The notes below the pieces were generated by a model, which had not been told where the DNA came from, did no database searches, and saw nothing but the letters and a program-made list of their open reading frames with translations. From Streptococcus parasanguinis (GTDB lineage: Bacteria; Bacillota; Bacilli; Lactobacillales; Streptococcaceae): 64,000 nucleotides of DNA. The stretch lies in NCBI RefSeq assembly GCF_023109675.1, contig NZ_JALDUR010000010.1, positions 1 through 64,000 on the forward strand, read 5' to 3'. The first letter of the stretch is position 1, and the number at the start of each line of letters is the position of its first letter. Both the position numbers and the translations under genes were made by a program. Positions 37,152 through 46,522 of the stretch are shown here, piece after piece.

Positions 37152-37879
37152 AAGAATTTATTGCAAGTTTTATTGATCAAAAAGAACTAAGTGAAAATTC
37201 TCAGTCAGCCTATTTCTATGATTTGGACCAATTTATTGAATCAATTCATGGAAAAGTGACACCGACGAATTTGAGAATTTACCAAGCTTCGATTAAAGAT
37301 TTTAAACCGGCGGTTCAAAAACGAAAATTATCCGCTGTTAATCAATTTTTATATTATTTGTATCAAGAACGCTTTATTTCTGAATACCATCGTTTAGTCT
37401 TACCTAAAATTCAACCGGCCAAGACCCATGATCGTGAATTGTTGGATCTGACCCATTTTTGGGAAGAATCAACTAACCCACAGGGACGCTTGATGGCCTT
37501 ATTGATTCTGGAGATGGGCTTATTGCCAAGTGAGATCCTCCAAGTCAAGGTCGAAGATATTCAGCTGGACTTTCATGTCATTCGAGTGGGCAAAGATGGC
37601 CAAAAACGGGTTTTAAAAGTTCCAGAGCCTTTACTGGATGAGTTGCAGCTCTTCCTCGATGGTGTCTATCTCTTTGATAATAAGGGAAAATCTTACTCCC
37701 GTCAGTGGGGATTCCGACAATTAGAAGCCTTCTTGATCGAAAAAGGCAACCAAGACCTTTCGGCGCAATCGATTCGTGAGCAGTATATTTTGAAACAACG
37801 TGAACTTGGTGTAGATCTCTTTAGTATTGCGCGTGAATTGGGCCTAAAAACCATGGTGACATTAGAAAAATATAAATAA
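37148..37879 (+). CDS. tyrosine recombinase XerD-like, catalytically degenerate
   Basis: A 243-residue member of the tyrosine recombinase fold with an N-terminal core-binding part (about 1-85) and a C-terminal catalytic part. The first catalytic Arg of the usual GLR motif is absent (EMGLLPSEI), the His of HxxR is not Cys/His-like (AQSIR keeps only the Arg), and the final Tyr is in LEKYK. It is therefore unlikely to cut DNA. Streptococci conserve this XerD-like gene immediately before scpA, which hints at a role beside the condensin complex. Confidence 0.88.
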   Translation: MKEFIASFIDQKELSENSQSAYFYDLDQFIESIHGKVTPTNLRIYQASIKDFKPAVQKRKLSAVNQFLYYLYQERFISEYHRLVLPKIQPAKTHDRELLDLTHFWEESTNPQGRLMALLILEMGLLPSEILQVKVEDIQLDFHVIRVGKDGQKRVLKVPEPLLDELQLFLDGVYLFDNKGKSYSRQWGFRQLEAFLIEKGNQDLSAQSIREQYILKQRELGVDLFSIARELGLKTMVTLEKYK

Positions 37880-38598
37880 TGGATATTAAAATTAAAGATT
37901 TTGAAGGGCCTTTGGACCTCTTGCTCCACTTGGTCTCTAAATACCAGATGGATATCTATGAGGTCCCCTTGATTGAGGTGATCGAACAGTATCTGGCTTA
38001 TTTGGCGACTCTCCAGGCTATGAAACTAGAGGTAGCAGGGGAATACATGCTGATGGCTAGTCAACTAACCCTGATCAAGAGTCGTAGACTTCTTCCTAAG
38101 GTCGCAGAGGAGATGGATGAAGCAGAGGATCTAGAGCAGGACCTCCTTTCTCAATTGGAAGAGTACCGTACTTACAAGCAATTAGGAGAGTTGATGGCCT
38201 CGCAGCACGAGGAGCGCGCCCTCTATTATTCGAAACCAAAGATGGAATTGGTCTATGACGATACCGAATTACTTCATGATCGCACCACGGTGGATCTCTT
38301 CTTGGCTTTCTCAAAACTATTGACGAAGAAAAAAGAAGAATTCCGCCAGAACCATACAACCATTGTAAAGGATGAATACAAGATTGAGGATCTGATGGAC
38401 CAGCTGCGTCACCGATTCCACGATCGCTCACAAGTTCTCTTGCAGGACTTGTTTCTAGAAGCAGCGGATCTCCAAGAGGTCATTACCCTATTTCTTGCAA
38501 CCCTTGAATTAATCAAGATTCAAGAGGTCACAGTGGTACAGGATACGGCTTTTGGAGAAATTTACTTAAATAGGATTGAACATGAGCAAATTAGCTGA
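37879..38598 (+). CDS. scpA: segregation and condensation protein A
   Basis: ScpA is the kleisin that bridges the SMC heads in the bacterial condensin. The 239-residue product has the N-terminal motif [12 protein letters not shown] (about 8-19) and a C-terminal winged helix. Start and previous stop share one base (TAATG), so translation is coupled. scpB follows with a 17-bp overlap. Confidence 0.96.
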   Translation: MDIKIKDFEGPLDLLLHLVSKYQMDIYEVPLIEVIEQYLAYLATLQAMKLEVAGEYMLMASQLTLIKSRRLLPKVAEEMDEAEDLEQDLLSQLEEYRTYKQLGELMASQHEERALYYSKPKMELVYDDTELLHDRTTVDLFLAFSKLLTKKKEEFRQNHTTIVKDEYKIEDLMDQLRHRFHDRSQVLLQDLFLEAADLQEVITLFLATLELIKIQEVTVVQDTAFGEIYLNRIEHEQIS

Positions 38599-39151
38599 AA
38601 TTGAAGCACTCTTATTTGTAGCGGGTGAAGAAGGAATTACTGCCAGACAAATCGCAGATCTTCTCTCTTTACCCCCAACAGGTGTGGTGCAAAGTTTAGA
38701 AAAATTGGCCCAAAAATACCAGGAGGACTCAGATACCAGTCTGTGTTTGATGGAGACAGCTTCCCGTTATAAATTGGTGACAAAGGCAGACTACGCTTCG
38801 GTTTTACGAGACTATTCTAGAACGCCTATGAACCAAAGTTTGTCTCGGGCTGCCCTTGAAACCTTGTCAATCATTGCTTATAAGCAACCGATCACCCGCG
38901 TGGAGGTCGATGACATTCGAGGCGTCAATTCCAGTGGTGCTATTACCAAACTACTGTCATTTGATCTGATCCGTGAAGATGGAAAAAAAGAAGTCATCGG
39001 GCGTCCTAATTTGTATGTCACGACGGAGTATTTTTTGGATTATATGGGGATCAATCATTTGGAGGAATTGCCAAAGGTTGAGGAAGTGGACATCGATCCA
39101 GAGGAAGGTCAATTATTTTCAGAGAGAACAGAGGAACTAGATGAGAATTAA
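38582..39151 (+). CDS. scpB: segregation and condensation protein B
   Basis: ScpB dimers bind ScpA and complete SMC-ScpAB. The 189-residue product has two winged-helix domains (about 5-80 and 90-160; [16 protein letters not shown] marks the end of the second) and an acidic tail. The ATG at 38582 is preferred over a TTG two codons earlier. Confidence 0.96.
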   Translation: MSKLAEIEALLFVAGEEGITARQIADLLSLPPTGVVQSLEKLAQKYQEDSDTSLCLMETASRYKLVTKADYASVLRDYSRTPMNQSLSRAALETLSIIAYKQPITRVEVDDIRGVNSSGAITKLLSFDLIREDGKKEVIGRPNLYVTTEYFLDYMGINHLEELPKVEEVDIDPEEGQLFSERTEELDEN

Positions 39152-39872
39152 CAAATATATTGCCCATGCAGGTGTGGCTAGTCGTCGCAAGGCCGAAGAA
39201 CTGATCAAGCAAGGCTTGGTGACGGTCAATGGCCAAGTCGTGCGTGAATTAGCGACTATCATTAAAACCGGTGACCAGGTTGAAGTAGAAGGGACTCCAA
39301 TCTATAACGAAGAAAAGGTCTATTATCTTTTAAATAAGCCACGTGGCGTCATCTCTAGTGTATCAGATGATAAAGGGCGGACAACAGTCGTTGACCTTTT
39401 ATCTCAAGTACCAGAGCGCATCTACCCAGTGGGACGTTTGGACTGGGATACATCTGGTGTCTTGATTTTGACCAATGATGGCGATTTTACAGATGAGATG
39501 ATTCACCCGCGAAATGAAATTGATAAAGTCTATGTGGCGCGTGTCAAAGGGATTGCCAATAAGGAAAACTTGCGTCCCTTGACGCGAGGGGTGACCATTG
39601 ATGGAAAGAAAACCAAGCCAGCGACTTACGAGATCTTAAAAGTGGATGTCGAAAAGAACCGTTCAGTGGTTCAGTTGACCATTCATGAAGGGCGTAACCA
39701 CCAGGTTAAAAAGATGTTTGAAGCGGTGGGACTTTTAGTGGATAAACTCTCCCGGACCCAGTTTGGGAATTTGGACGTCTCAGGACTTCGTCCGGGTGAA
39801 TACCGTCGCTTGAACAAAAAAGAAATCAGCCAGTTGCACAATCTAGCAGTGACTAAATCTAAAAAAGCATGA
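39141..39872 (+). CDS. rluB: pseudouridine synthase RluB
   Basis: RluB makes pseudouridine in helix 89 of 23S rRNA. The 243-residue product has an N-terminal S4 domain (about 1-60, [25 protein letters not shown] start) and the catalytic motif [17 protein letters not shown] with the Asp near residue 102. It overlaps scpB by 11 bp and yidD by 4 bp. Confidence 0.95.
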   Translation: MRINKYIAHAGVASRRKAEELIKQGLVTVNGQVVRELATIIKTGDQVEVEGTPIYNEEKVYYLLNKPRGVISSVSDDKGRTTVVDLLSQVPERIYPVGRLDWDTSGVLILTNDGDFTDEMIHPRNEIDKVYVARVKGIANKENLRPLTRGVTIDGKKTKPATYEILKVDVEKNRSVVQLTIHEGRNHQVKKMFEAVGLLVDKLSRTQFGNLDVSGLRPGEYRRLNKKEISQLHNLAVTKSKKA

Positions 39873-40111
39873 AAACAATCCTAATTGCGCTGGTCAGAGG
39901 CTATCAAAAATGGATCTCTCCCCTATTTCCGCCTTCTTGTCGCTTTCAACCGACCTGTTCCAATTATATGATCCAAGCGATTGAACGTTTTGGTGTGAAA
40001 GGTGTCTTGATGGGGATTGCAAGGATTCTACGTTGCCATCCTGGAACCAAAGTAGGACCAGACCCCTTGCCAGACCATTTTAGTCTGAAGCGAAATGAAG
40101 AATCAAAATAG
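39869..40111 (+). CDS. yidD: membrane protein insertion efficiency factor YidD
   Basis: An 80-residue amphipathic protein that assists YidC-dependent insertion. The family signature is complete: [20 protein letters not shown] (about 13-32) with Cys residues, and RCHPG near 53-57. Usually it lies by rnpA-yidC; in streptococci it sits here, at the end of the scpAB operon. Confidence 0.96.
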   Translation: MKTILIALVRGYQKWISPLFPPSCRFQPTCSNYMIQAIERFGVKGVLMGIARILRCHPGTKVGPDPLPDHFSLKRNEESK

Positions 40112-40131
40112 GACGATCGCAAATAAACAGA

Positions 40132-40164
40132 AACACCCTTAGAAATTATTTTTCTAAGGGTGTT
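40132..40164. terminator. terminator between yidD and trkH
   Basis: A perfect 14-bp stem (40132-40145 with 40151-40164) lies between the converging genes and can serve both. Confidence 0.85.
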
Positions 40165-40186
40165 GATTTTGTAAAAGAGTTGTCTA

Positions 40187-41626
40187 TCAGCGTTTAGACC
40201 ATGTTTTAGGGAGGAAGAGTAGAATCATTGGATAGATTTCAAGCCGTCCGGCAATCATGGCTAAGGAAAGTAACAGTTTTGAAATCGGACTAAAGATGGA
40301 GAAGGTTTGACCTGTTCCAATCATAGGTCCAATGTTGTTAAAACAACTAAAGACAGCGCTGACAACCGTCATGAAGTTATTATTGTCTAGACTGACTACA
40401 AAGAGTAGGCCGATCGTGATAAAACTGTATATTGTAAAGTACTTGAGGATCTGATGCTGTGTATCCTTATCCAATACCGTATCATTGACATGCAATGTCA
40501 GAACGCGATTCGGAGACAAGGTCGAAAGAACCTGATTTTTTGCGATTCGCCATAAGGTCAAGCACCGAATGACTTTTAGCCCCCCGGCGGTCGATCCAGC
40601 AGAACCACCTACAACCATCAGCATCAAGAGGATGAACTGAGAAAAGAGAGGCCATTTTTCCGTCGTTCCATAACCAAAACCGGTAGTGGTGATGATATTG
40701 GAAACTTGGAAGAAGGAAATCTCAAAACTCTTAGCGACATTGGCATAGAGATGAAGGACATTGTAAGCGATCAAGACACTGGACACGAGGACGATGGTGA
40801 TATAGGTCCGCAATTCCTCATCTTTAAAGAAGGCCTTGAATTTTCGGATCATGAGGAAGTAGTAGAGGTTAAAGTTAACCCCGAAGACTAAAACCCCGAT
40901 ACTGACCAAATAGGTGATTAAACTACTATTGTAGTGGGCAATTCCGTCGTTAAAAACGGTAAAGCCCCCGGTTCCAGCCGTTCCCATGGCGATGACAAAA
41001 CTATCATAAAGGGGCATACCAGCAAGGAAATAAAGAACCACAAAGAGGAAGAACAAGCCCAAGTACAAGAAGTAGAGGATTTGAGCTGTGTTTTTTAATT
41101 TGGAAACGACCTTCCCAAAAACTGGACCAGGAACTTCTGCCTTCATGACTTCAAGGTGGCTGTTCTTGTTATTGTCCATAATTGCAAGGGCGAAGACCAA
41201 TACTCCCATCCCCCCAATCAAGTGGGTGAAACTGCGCCAAAAGAGGAGAGAATGGGTGAGGACACCCACATCATCTAATATCGTTGCCCCTGTTGTTGTA
41301 AAGCCAGAGCTGACTTCAAAGAAGGCATCGATAATGTTGGGAATTTGTCCCGAAAAGACAAAGGGAAGGGCGCCAAAGAAGGACCAGAGGATCCAACAGA
41401 GGGCTACAATCAGGACTCCTTCTTTAGCATAAATGTGAAAGTCCTTTGGTTTGTGAAAACTACCAAGTAGCCCCAGCCCAAGTAAGATGGCCATGGTTGC
41501 CCCAATAGAGACAAAGACCTTGGCAGGTTCCTGATAGATTGCAGCGACCACTATGGGAACGATCAGGAGACCTGCCTCGATTAAGAGGAGTTTGGATAAG
41601 AGGTAACGAATCATGCTTCTATTCAT
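40187..41626 (-). CDS. trkH: potassium uptake protein TrkH
   Basis: The channel-forming membrane subunit of the Trk K+ system, 479 residues with about ten membrane helices. Four pore-loop signatures are visible: SSGFTTTGATIL, GTAGTGGFTVF, ITTTGFGYG and CFNNIGPMIG. It is downstream of trkA by 5 bp on the same strand and forms the complex with it. Confidence 0.95.
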   Translation of the reverse strand: MNRSMIRYLLSKLLLIEAGLLIVPIVVAAIYQEPAKVFVSIGATMAILLGLGLLGSFHKPKDFHIYAKEGVLIVALCWILWSFFGALPFVFSGQIPNIIDAFFEVSSGFTTTGATILDDVGVLTHSLLFWRSFTHLIGGMGVLVFALAIMDNNKNSHLEVMKAEVPGPVFGKVVSKLKNTAQILYFLYLGLFFLFVVLYFLAGMPLYDSFVIAMGTAGTGGFTVFNDGIAHYNSSLITYLVSIGVLVFGVNFNLYYFLMIRKFKAFFKDEELRTYITIVLVSSVLIAYNVLHLYANVAKSFEISFFQVSNIITTTGFGYGTTEKWPLFSQFILLMLMVVGGSAGSTAGGLKVIRCLTLWRIAKNQVLSTLSPNRVLTLHVNDTVLDKDTQHQILKYFTIYSFITIGLLFVVSLDNNNFMTVVSAVFSCFNNIGPMIGTGQTFSIFSPISKLLLSLAMIAGRLEIYPMILLFLPKTWSKR

Positions 41627-41631
41627 CAGGC

Positions 41632-42987
41632 TTACCTCTCAAGTAGATCGTAGATTTTAGTGACATTTTGAATCAAGGTGGTCACGATAATCCGATCTCC
41701 TACCATCAAACGGTCATCTCCATTAGGGAAAATCGCCTTACCATCTCGAATAATGGCAGCGATTAAGACGCCTTTTTTCAATTTCAATTCAGAGAGGGGA
41801 TATTGGGTTAGTTTATTGTCTTCCTTAATTTGGAACTGCAAGGTTTCAATCCGACCGTTTGCGACATGGTGCAGGGCTTCTAGGTTTGAGAACTGTGCAT
41901 TGTAACGTCCGCGAATAAAGTGCATAATAGTATCCACGGCGATGCGTTTTGGCGTTACGATACTGGTCATATCTTGATCGCCAATGATCTCCAACAGACT
42001 GGTTCGGTTGACCTTGGTAATGTTCTTTTTGACGCCGACAGAATCCAAGAACATGGAGGTGATGATGTTTTCTTCATCGACCCCTGTCAAAGTAGCCACA
42101 GCATCGAAGTTATTGGCACTCTCTTCTAAAAGAATGTCTTTGGCAGTTCCGTCTCCATGGACGACATAGAGATCAGGGAATTCCTGACTAAAGAATTCCG
42201 CCCGTTCACGATTGACTTCTAAAACCTTGAGATCGATCTTGCGACGTACATCTTGAAGAATATTGAGTAGGTAATAGGCAATTTTTCCAGCACCAATGAT
42301 CATCATGCTCTTAATGACTTGAGGGCGAACATTATTGTGGAAGAGAACGACCTCGATCCGGTTACCTGTTACGAAAATCTTGTCTTGAGGTTGCAAGACA
42401 AAATCTCCGTTTGGAATGGTGAGTTCGTTGCCACGCTCGATTGCACAAACAATGACATTTCCGTATTTCTTCCGGAATTGGGATAGACTCATATTGCAGA
42501 GATTGCTATCTGGCTTGATTTTAAATTCCATCAAGGCAACTCGGCCATTGGCAAAATGCTCCACAGAAAGGGCATTTGGGAAGTCAATGATATTGGCAAT
42601 ATAGCGAGCTGTCAGCAATTCCGGATTGACAACTAGGGAGAAGCCCAAGATATTTTTTTCCTTGAAGTAGGAATTGGAATATTCCGGATTCCGCACCCGA
42701 ACGATAGTCTCTTTGGCTCCCATTTTTTTAGCCAAAACAGCAGAGACCATATTCACTTCATCGTACTCGGTCATGGAAATGAAGATGTCGCAGTCTTCAA
42801 CATCTGCTTGCTCCAAGATCTTGAAGTTTGCCCCATTTCCTAAAATTCCAATGATATCAAACCGTTTGGTAATATGGTTAAGAACGGATTCGTCTTTTTC
42901 GATCAAAATAACATCGTGGTTTTCAGCAACGAGAGAACGACAAAGGGCCGTTCCGACCTTTCCTCCACCAACAACAATAATTTTCAT
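41632..42987 (-). CDS. trkA: Trk system cytosolic regulator TrkA (CabP type)
   Basis: A 451-residue ring-forming regulator with two repeats, each an NAD(H)/ATP-binding RCK_N domain (GxGxxG motifs VGGGKVGTALC near 6 and IGAGKIAYYLL near 232) and an RCK_C domain. In pneumococcus the related protein CabP binds c-di-AMP through RCK_C and so controls K+ uptake; the same is likely here. The ATG at 42987 follows TGGAGG; the 14 codons before it are not translated. Confidence 0.93.
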   Translation of the reverse strand: MKIIVVGGGKVGTALCRSLVAENHDVILIEKDESVLNHITKRFDIIGILGNGANFKILEQADVEDCDIFISMTEYDEVNMVSAVLAKKMGAKETIVRVRNPEYSNSYFKEKNILGFSLVVNPELLTARYIANIIDFPNALSVEHFANGRVALMEFKIKPDSNLCNMSLSQFRKKYGNVIVCAIERGNELTIPNGDFVLQPQDKIFVTGNRIEVVLFHNNVRPQVIKSMMIIGAGKIAYYLLNILQDVRRKIDLKVLEVNRERAEFFSQEFPDLYVVHGDGTAKDILLEESANNFDAVATLTGVDEENIITSMFLDSVGVKKNITKVNRTSLLEIIGDQDMTSIVTPKRIAVDTIMHFIRGRYNAQFSNLEALHHVANGRIETLQFQIKEDNKLTQYPLSELKLKKGVLIAAIIRDGKAIFPNGDDRLMVGDRIIVTTLIQNVTKIYDLLER

Positions 42988-43125
42988 AGAATACCTCCAG
43001 AGTATGCTTCTATCATACTCTATTTTCAAGAAAAATTCATCTTTTTTAAGGATTTTTTGGTGGAATATTGAGAAGCTAAGAACAAGTAGGAAAAATCGTC
43101 AAAAGAGTAGAACGAGGAGGGATCG

Positions 43126-43144
43126 AAAACTTTGATAAAGTTTC
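43126..43144. other. A/T-rich palindrome upstream of trkA and the trmL leader
   Basis: GAAACTTT-type arms around GAT form a short palindrome in the 330-bp gap between trkA and trmL. It could be an operator or a weak terminator. Nothing else is seen between 42988 and 43166 except A/T-rich sequence with the trkA ribosome binding site. Confidence 0.3.
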
Positions 43145-43166
43145 TTAAAAAAATCTAAAAAAACTA

Positions 43167-43194
43167 TTGACAGGAGCTTCAAAAGTGATATACT
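43167..43194 (+). promoter_or_regulatory. strong promoter of the trmL leader
   Basis: A perfect TTGACA at 43167-43172 and TATACT at 43189-43194 with 16 bp spacing. Expected start of transcription near 43201. Confidence 0.75.
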
Positions 43195-43200
43195 TAGAAA

Positions 43201-43302
43201 GTACCTTCGTTGATTTACCTCAAACCTGTTGTGAGTTAAGTTAATGAAGCTGTAACCACGCTGTTTGCTGAGCTTGACTCCGGGCAGTGTGGCTATTTTT
43301 TT
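43201..43302 (+). ncRNA. candidate structured leader or small RNA before trmL
   Basis: The 100-nt transcript would contain a long imperfect hairpin (CTTC at 43205 to GAAG at 43249, with CTCA/TGAG at its top) and an intrinsic terminator (CCACGCTG at 43256-43263, CAGTGTGG at 43285-43292, then a T-run to 43302). The trmL ATG lies only 18 bp beyond. Either it is an attenuating leader or an independent small RNA. No CiaR-type direct repeat was seen in the promoter. No convincing leader peptide is present. Confidence 0.55.
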
Positions 43303-43320
43303 ATCAGAAAGAGATCGAGT

Positions 43321-43863
43321 ATGAATATTGAAGAACTGGACTACCAAGAGTCAGCTGCTCAAAACCACATCGTCTTGTTCCAACCTCAGATTCCACAAAA
43401 TACGGGAAATATTGCACGGACTTGTGCGGCGACCAATTCCCCCTTACATATCATTCGCCCCATGGCTTTTCCGATCGATGATCGCAAAATGAAGCGAGCA
43501 GGACTTGATTATTGGGACAAGCTGGATGTCCGCTTTTATGATAGCCTGGAAGAGTTTATGGAAGCGGCGCGCGACGGTCAGGTACACCTAGTGTCCAAGT
43601 TTGCAAATCAGACCTATTCGGATGTTTCTTATCAGGATGGGAAGTCCCATTATTTCTTGTTTGGACGCGAGGATAAAGGTTTGCCGGAAGATTTTATGCG
43701 CCAGCACGAGGAGAAGGCCATTCGCATTCCGATGAATGATGAGCATGTCCGTAGTTTAAATGTCTCCAATACTGTCTGCATGATTGTCTATGAGGCACTC
43801 CGCCAGCAAGGTTTTAAGGGGCTGGAGTTGAGCCATCGTTATGAGCATGATAAGCTCAAATAG
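43321..43863 (+). CDS. trmL: tRNA (cytidine/uridine(34)-2'-O)-methyltransferase TrmL
   Basis: TrmL methylates the wobble nucleotide of tRNA-Leu isoacceptors. The 180-residue SPOUT protein has [14 protein letters not shown] (about 25-38), FGREDKGLP (about 118-126) and [18 protein letters not shown] (about 137-154). It lies behind a leader with a terminator and in front of a separate riboswitch unit. The ribosome binding site is weak. Confidence 0.93.
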   Translation: MNIEELDYQESAAQNHIVLFQPQIPQNTGNIARTCAATNSPLHIIRPMAFPIDDRKMKRAGLDYWDKLDVRFYDSLEEFMEAARDGQVHLVSKFANQTYSDVSYQDGKSHYFLFGREDKGLPEDFMRQHEEKAIRIPMNDEHVRSLNVSNTVCMIVYEALRQQGFKGLELSHRYEHDKLK

Positions 43864-43910
43864 CCGATGAAAACTAAAAAACCGAACGATGTAATCTATA
43901 AAGTTACAAA

Positions 43911-43942
43911 AACTTGCCTAGGCAAGTTTTTTTTGTTATCAT
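43911..43942 (+). terminator. trmL terminator overlapping the riboswitch promoter
   Basis: AACTTGCC and GGCAAGTT form an 8-bp stem followed by eight T (to 43934). TTGCCT at 43914-43919 inside the stem and TATCAT at 43937-43942, 17 bp apart, form the likely promoter of the riboswitch transcript. Confidence 0.7.
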
Positions 43943-43950
43943 AAAAGGGT

Positions 43951-44092
43951 CTTCAGGGCAGGGTGTAATTCCCGACCGGCGGTGACTTTTACGAGGAAAT
44001 GTTCTTTTCCATAGTCTAAAAGAAGTCCGCGAGCGCAAGCTGATGTGGTGTGACTCCACAACCGACAGTATAGTCTGGATGGGAGAAGACGA
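43951..44092 (+). promoter_or_regulatory. FMN riboswitch (RFN element)
   Basis: The conserved blocks of the RFN element appear in order: AGGGCAGGGTG, ATTCCCGACCGGCGGT, AGTCCGCGAGCG, CCGACAGTATAGTCTGGATGG and GAGAAGA. It binds FMN and shuts down the riboflavin transporter gene downstream. The expression platform is about 200 nt long and includes a hairpin AACTAGAA/TTCTAGTT at 44204-44223 followed by a T-rich stretch, a possible terminator. Confidence 0.97.
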
Positions 44093-44311
44093 GAGACGAA
44101 TAGACTGACAGCTATTCTGATCTGTTTAGAGCTGATGCATGGGAATAGTACGTTGGAGTCTAAGACTGACTAACGGCATGTTTCGATGGAGACCAGCTAA
44201 AGTAACTAGAATAGTTTCTAGTTTAAGCTTTGTTTAAATAGTTTAGAGTAGAATGATGGAGTAGACGTCTTTCCAGCTTCTCTAATTTTGTAAAAATTGG
44301 AGGAACCTGTT

Positions 44312-44869
44312 ATGACAAATACACGTAAACTGACCCTAGTGGCTGTTTTATCCGCTTTATCTTTTATTTTGATGTTCTATCAATTTTCTTTCTTGATAGA
44401 TTTCTTCAAAATTGATTTGAGTATCATCGCCATTTTGTTGGCCTTGGTCCTGTTGGATTTTAAAAGTGCCGTTTGGGTAACCTTGATCCGATCTGTCCTT
44501 AAATTAGCCCTCAATAATAAGGGGCTTGAAACCTTGATCGGATTACCAATCAATATCATTGGAGTTCTTGTTTTTGTTCTTGCTTTTGCATGGATTTGGA
44601 ACAAGGAACGGACCCATGGCCGATTTGTCCTGGCAACGATTGTTGGAACGATCAGCTTGAGTATCACGATGGTATTGGTAAACTATGTCTATGCAATCCC
44701 TTTGTATGCTCGTTTTATGAATTATGATATTTCGAAAACACTAGGGCTTGTCCACTATTTAGCCGCAATGGTTGCACCGTTTAACCTGATCGAAGGGGTG
44801 ATTTGGGCCATCGCATTTGGGTTGATCTATACCTTATTGCAACCGATTTTAAAAAAATATGAAAAATAA
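44312..44869 (+). CDS. ribU: riboflavin ECF transporter S component RibU
   Basis: RibU is the riboflavin-binding membrane subunit that works with the shared energising module EcfAA'T. The 185-residue product has about six membrane helices and the start region KLTLVAVLSALSFILMF typical of RibU. Control by the FMN riboswitch upstream confirms the substrate. The ATG follows TTGGAGG. It overlaps the PAP2 gene by 11 bp. Confidence 0.96.
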   Translation: MTNTRKLTLVAVLSALSFILMFYQFSFLIDFFKIDLSIIAILLALVLLDFKSAVWVTLIRSVLKLALNNKGLETLIGLPINIIGVLVFVLAFAWIWNKERTHGRFVLATIVGTISLSITMVLVNYVYAIPLYARFMNYDISKTLGLVHYLAAMVAPFNLIEGVIWAIAFGLIYTLLQPILKKYEK

Positions 44870-45509
44870 ACAACAACATTGGGCGAAGGCAAGCTTCGCC
44901 CTTCTCATTTTTGTCATTCTTGGGTATGTGATTCGCTTTTACCCGCAACAATTAACAGGCTTTGATAGCACGATTCAATCTGCTATTCGAGGCGATCTGC
45001 CTGCAGCACTGACGGCCTTCTTTACCAAGGTGACCCATGTCATGGGTACCAAGATCATTGTCATCTGGGTGGGTCTTTTGCTGGCGGTCTTTGTCTATAA
45101 GAAGTGGTACAGTGAAGCCCTCTTCCTTGGAAGCAATCTGGTATTGACTGGTCTTTTGGTTCTTCTTCTAAAGAATATCTACCAGAGACCGAGACCAAGT
45201 ATTCTTCATCTAGTAGAGGAAAAAGGCTTTTCTTTCCCGAGTGGTCATTCACTGGCGTCTACCCTTGTTTTGGGAAGTTTGATCATCATCATCAGCCAAC
45301 ATGTAAAACATAAAACAGCCCGCTATTGCCTTCAAGGCTTGCTGGTTCTGGGAATTGTGACCATTGTGGTTTCCCGCGTTTATGTCGGGGTCCACTATCC
45401 ATCAGACGTTCTTGGCAGTATGATTTTGGGTCTTGCTGTCTTACAGTTTGAGTATCCCTTGTATGATCGCTTGCGATTTCAATGGCGCTTTACAGGCAAG
45501 CAAAAATAA
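44859..45509 (+). CDS. PAP2-family membrane phosphatase
   Basis: A 216-residue membrane protein with about six helices and all three phosphatase motifs: KNIYQRPRP (about 106-114), PSGHSLAS (about 127-134) and SRVYVGVHYPSD (about 170-181). It may recycle undecaprenyl pyrophosphate or dephosphorylate lipid phosphates. It is co-transcribed with ribU, so its expression may fall with FMN. Confidence 0.92.
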   Translation: MKNKQQHWAKASFALLIFVILGYVIRFYPQQLTGFDSTIQSAIRGDLPAALTAFFTKVTHVMGTKIIVIWVGLLLAVFVYKKWYSEALFLGSNLVLTGLLVLLLKNIYQRPRPSILHLVEEKGFSFPSGHSLASTLVLGSLIIIISQHVKHKTARYCLQGLLVLGIVTIVVSRVYVGVHYPSDVLGSMILGLAVLQFEYPLYDRLRFQWRFTGKQK

Positions 45510-45555
45510 CTAACAAATAGGAGTTGAACTCGCGTTTTGAGTTCGACTCTTTTTT

Positions 45556-45564
45556 TGCTATAAT
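45556..45564 (+). promoter_or_regulatory. extended -10 promoter giving a leaderless mRNA
   Basis: TGCTATAAT ends at 45564 and the ATG is at 45572, so transcription should start at or next to the initiation codon. It overlaps the T-run of the hairpin GAGTTGAACTCGCGTTTTGAGTTCG-type structure ending the previous operon (45522-45556). Confidence 0.55.
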
Positions 45565-45571
45565 GAAGGGT

Positions 45572-46522
45572 ATGAAATCCTACAATACCTTGAATGATTA
45601 TTATCGAACCTTATTTGGAGAAAAGACCTTTAAAGTCCCTATTGATGCAGGCTTTGATTGTCCCAATCGAGACGGAACAGTCGCCCACGGTGGCTGTACT
45701 TTTTGTACGGTCTCGGGTTCAGGAGATGCCATTGTGGCCCCAGAAGCTCCGATTCGAGAACAGTTTTACAAAGAGATTGATTTTATGCATCGGAAATGGC
45801 CAGATGTGAAGAAGTACATGGTCTATTTTCAAAATTTCACCAATACCCACGATAAAGTGGAAGTCATTCGAGAGCGGTATGAACAGGCCATCAATGAACC
45901 AGGAGTGGTAGGAATCAACATTGGTACGCGTCCGGATTGTTTACCAGATGAGACCTTGGCCTACCTAGCAGAGCTGACAGAACGCATGCATGTGACGATT
46001 GAGTTGGGGCTTCAGACGACTTATGAAGCGACTTCTGAATTGATCAATCGAGCCCATAGTTATGATCTCTATGTTGAAACAGTCAAGCGTATTCGCCAAC
46101 AGGTGCCCAAGGCAGAGATCGTCTCCCATTTGATCAATGGCCTTCCTGGGGAGACCCATGAGATGATGGTGGAAAATGTTCGCCGTTGTGTGACCGATAA
46201 TGAAATTGATGGCATCAAGTTGCACCTCTTGCATTTGATGACCAATACACGGATGCAACGGGACTATCATGAAGGACGACTTCAACTCATGAGCCAGGAG
46301 GAATATGTCAAGGTCATCTGTGACCAGTTGGAGATCATCCCCAAACACATTGTCATCCACCGGATTACAGGGGACGCGCCACGGGATATGTTGATTGGCC
46401 CTATGTGGAGTCTCAACAAATGGGAAGTCCTAAATGCTATTGAAACTGAAATGCGTCGGCGTGGAAGTACCCAAGGATGTAAGCTAGAAGAAAAGGAGAC
46501 TGCCAATGCTTCGACCACTTGA
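45572..46522 (+). CDS. radical SAM protein, YtqA/YhcC type (TIGR01212)
   Basis: A 316-residue Elp3-like radical SAM protein. The [4Fe-4S] cysteines are Cys30, Cys42 and Cys45 (FDCPNRDG, GGCTFC). In Bacillus the homologue YtqA (named MnmL) and its neighbour YtqB (MnmM) take part in forming mnm5s2U in tRNA; the same gene pair occurs here. The likely start is ATG 45572; an in-frame ATG at 45563 lies within the promoter. Confidence 0.88.
   Translation: MKSYNTLNDYYRTLFGEKTFKVPIDAGFDCPNRDGTVAHGGCTFCTVSGSGDAIVAPEAPIREQFYKEIDFMHRKWPDVKKYMVYFQNFTNTHDKVEVIRERYEQAINEPGVVGINIGTRPDCLPDETLAYLAELTERMHVTIELGLQTTYEATSELINRAHSYDLYVETVKRIRQQVPKAEIVSHLINGLPGETHEMMVENVRRCVTDNEIDGIKLHLLHLMTNTRMQRDYHEGRLQLMSQEEYVKVICDQLEIIPKHIVIHRITGDAPRDMLIGPMWSLNKWEVLNAIETEMRRRGSTQGCKLEEKETANASTT

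Noticed and set aside
38096..38431. 111-codon minus-strand frame in scpA
   Set aside because: Shadow of scpA, which has clear motifs and coupled neighbours.
43099..43347. 82-codon minus-strand frame opposite the trmL leader
   Set aside because: It overlaps the promoter and structured leader in antisense and has no ribosome binding site.
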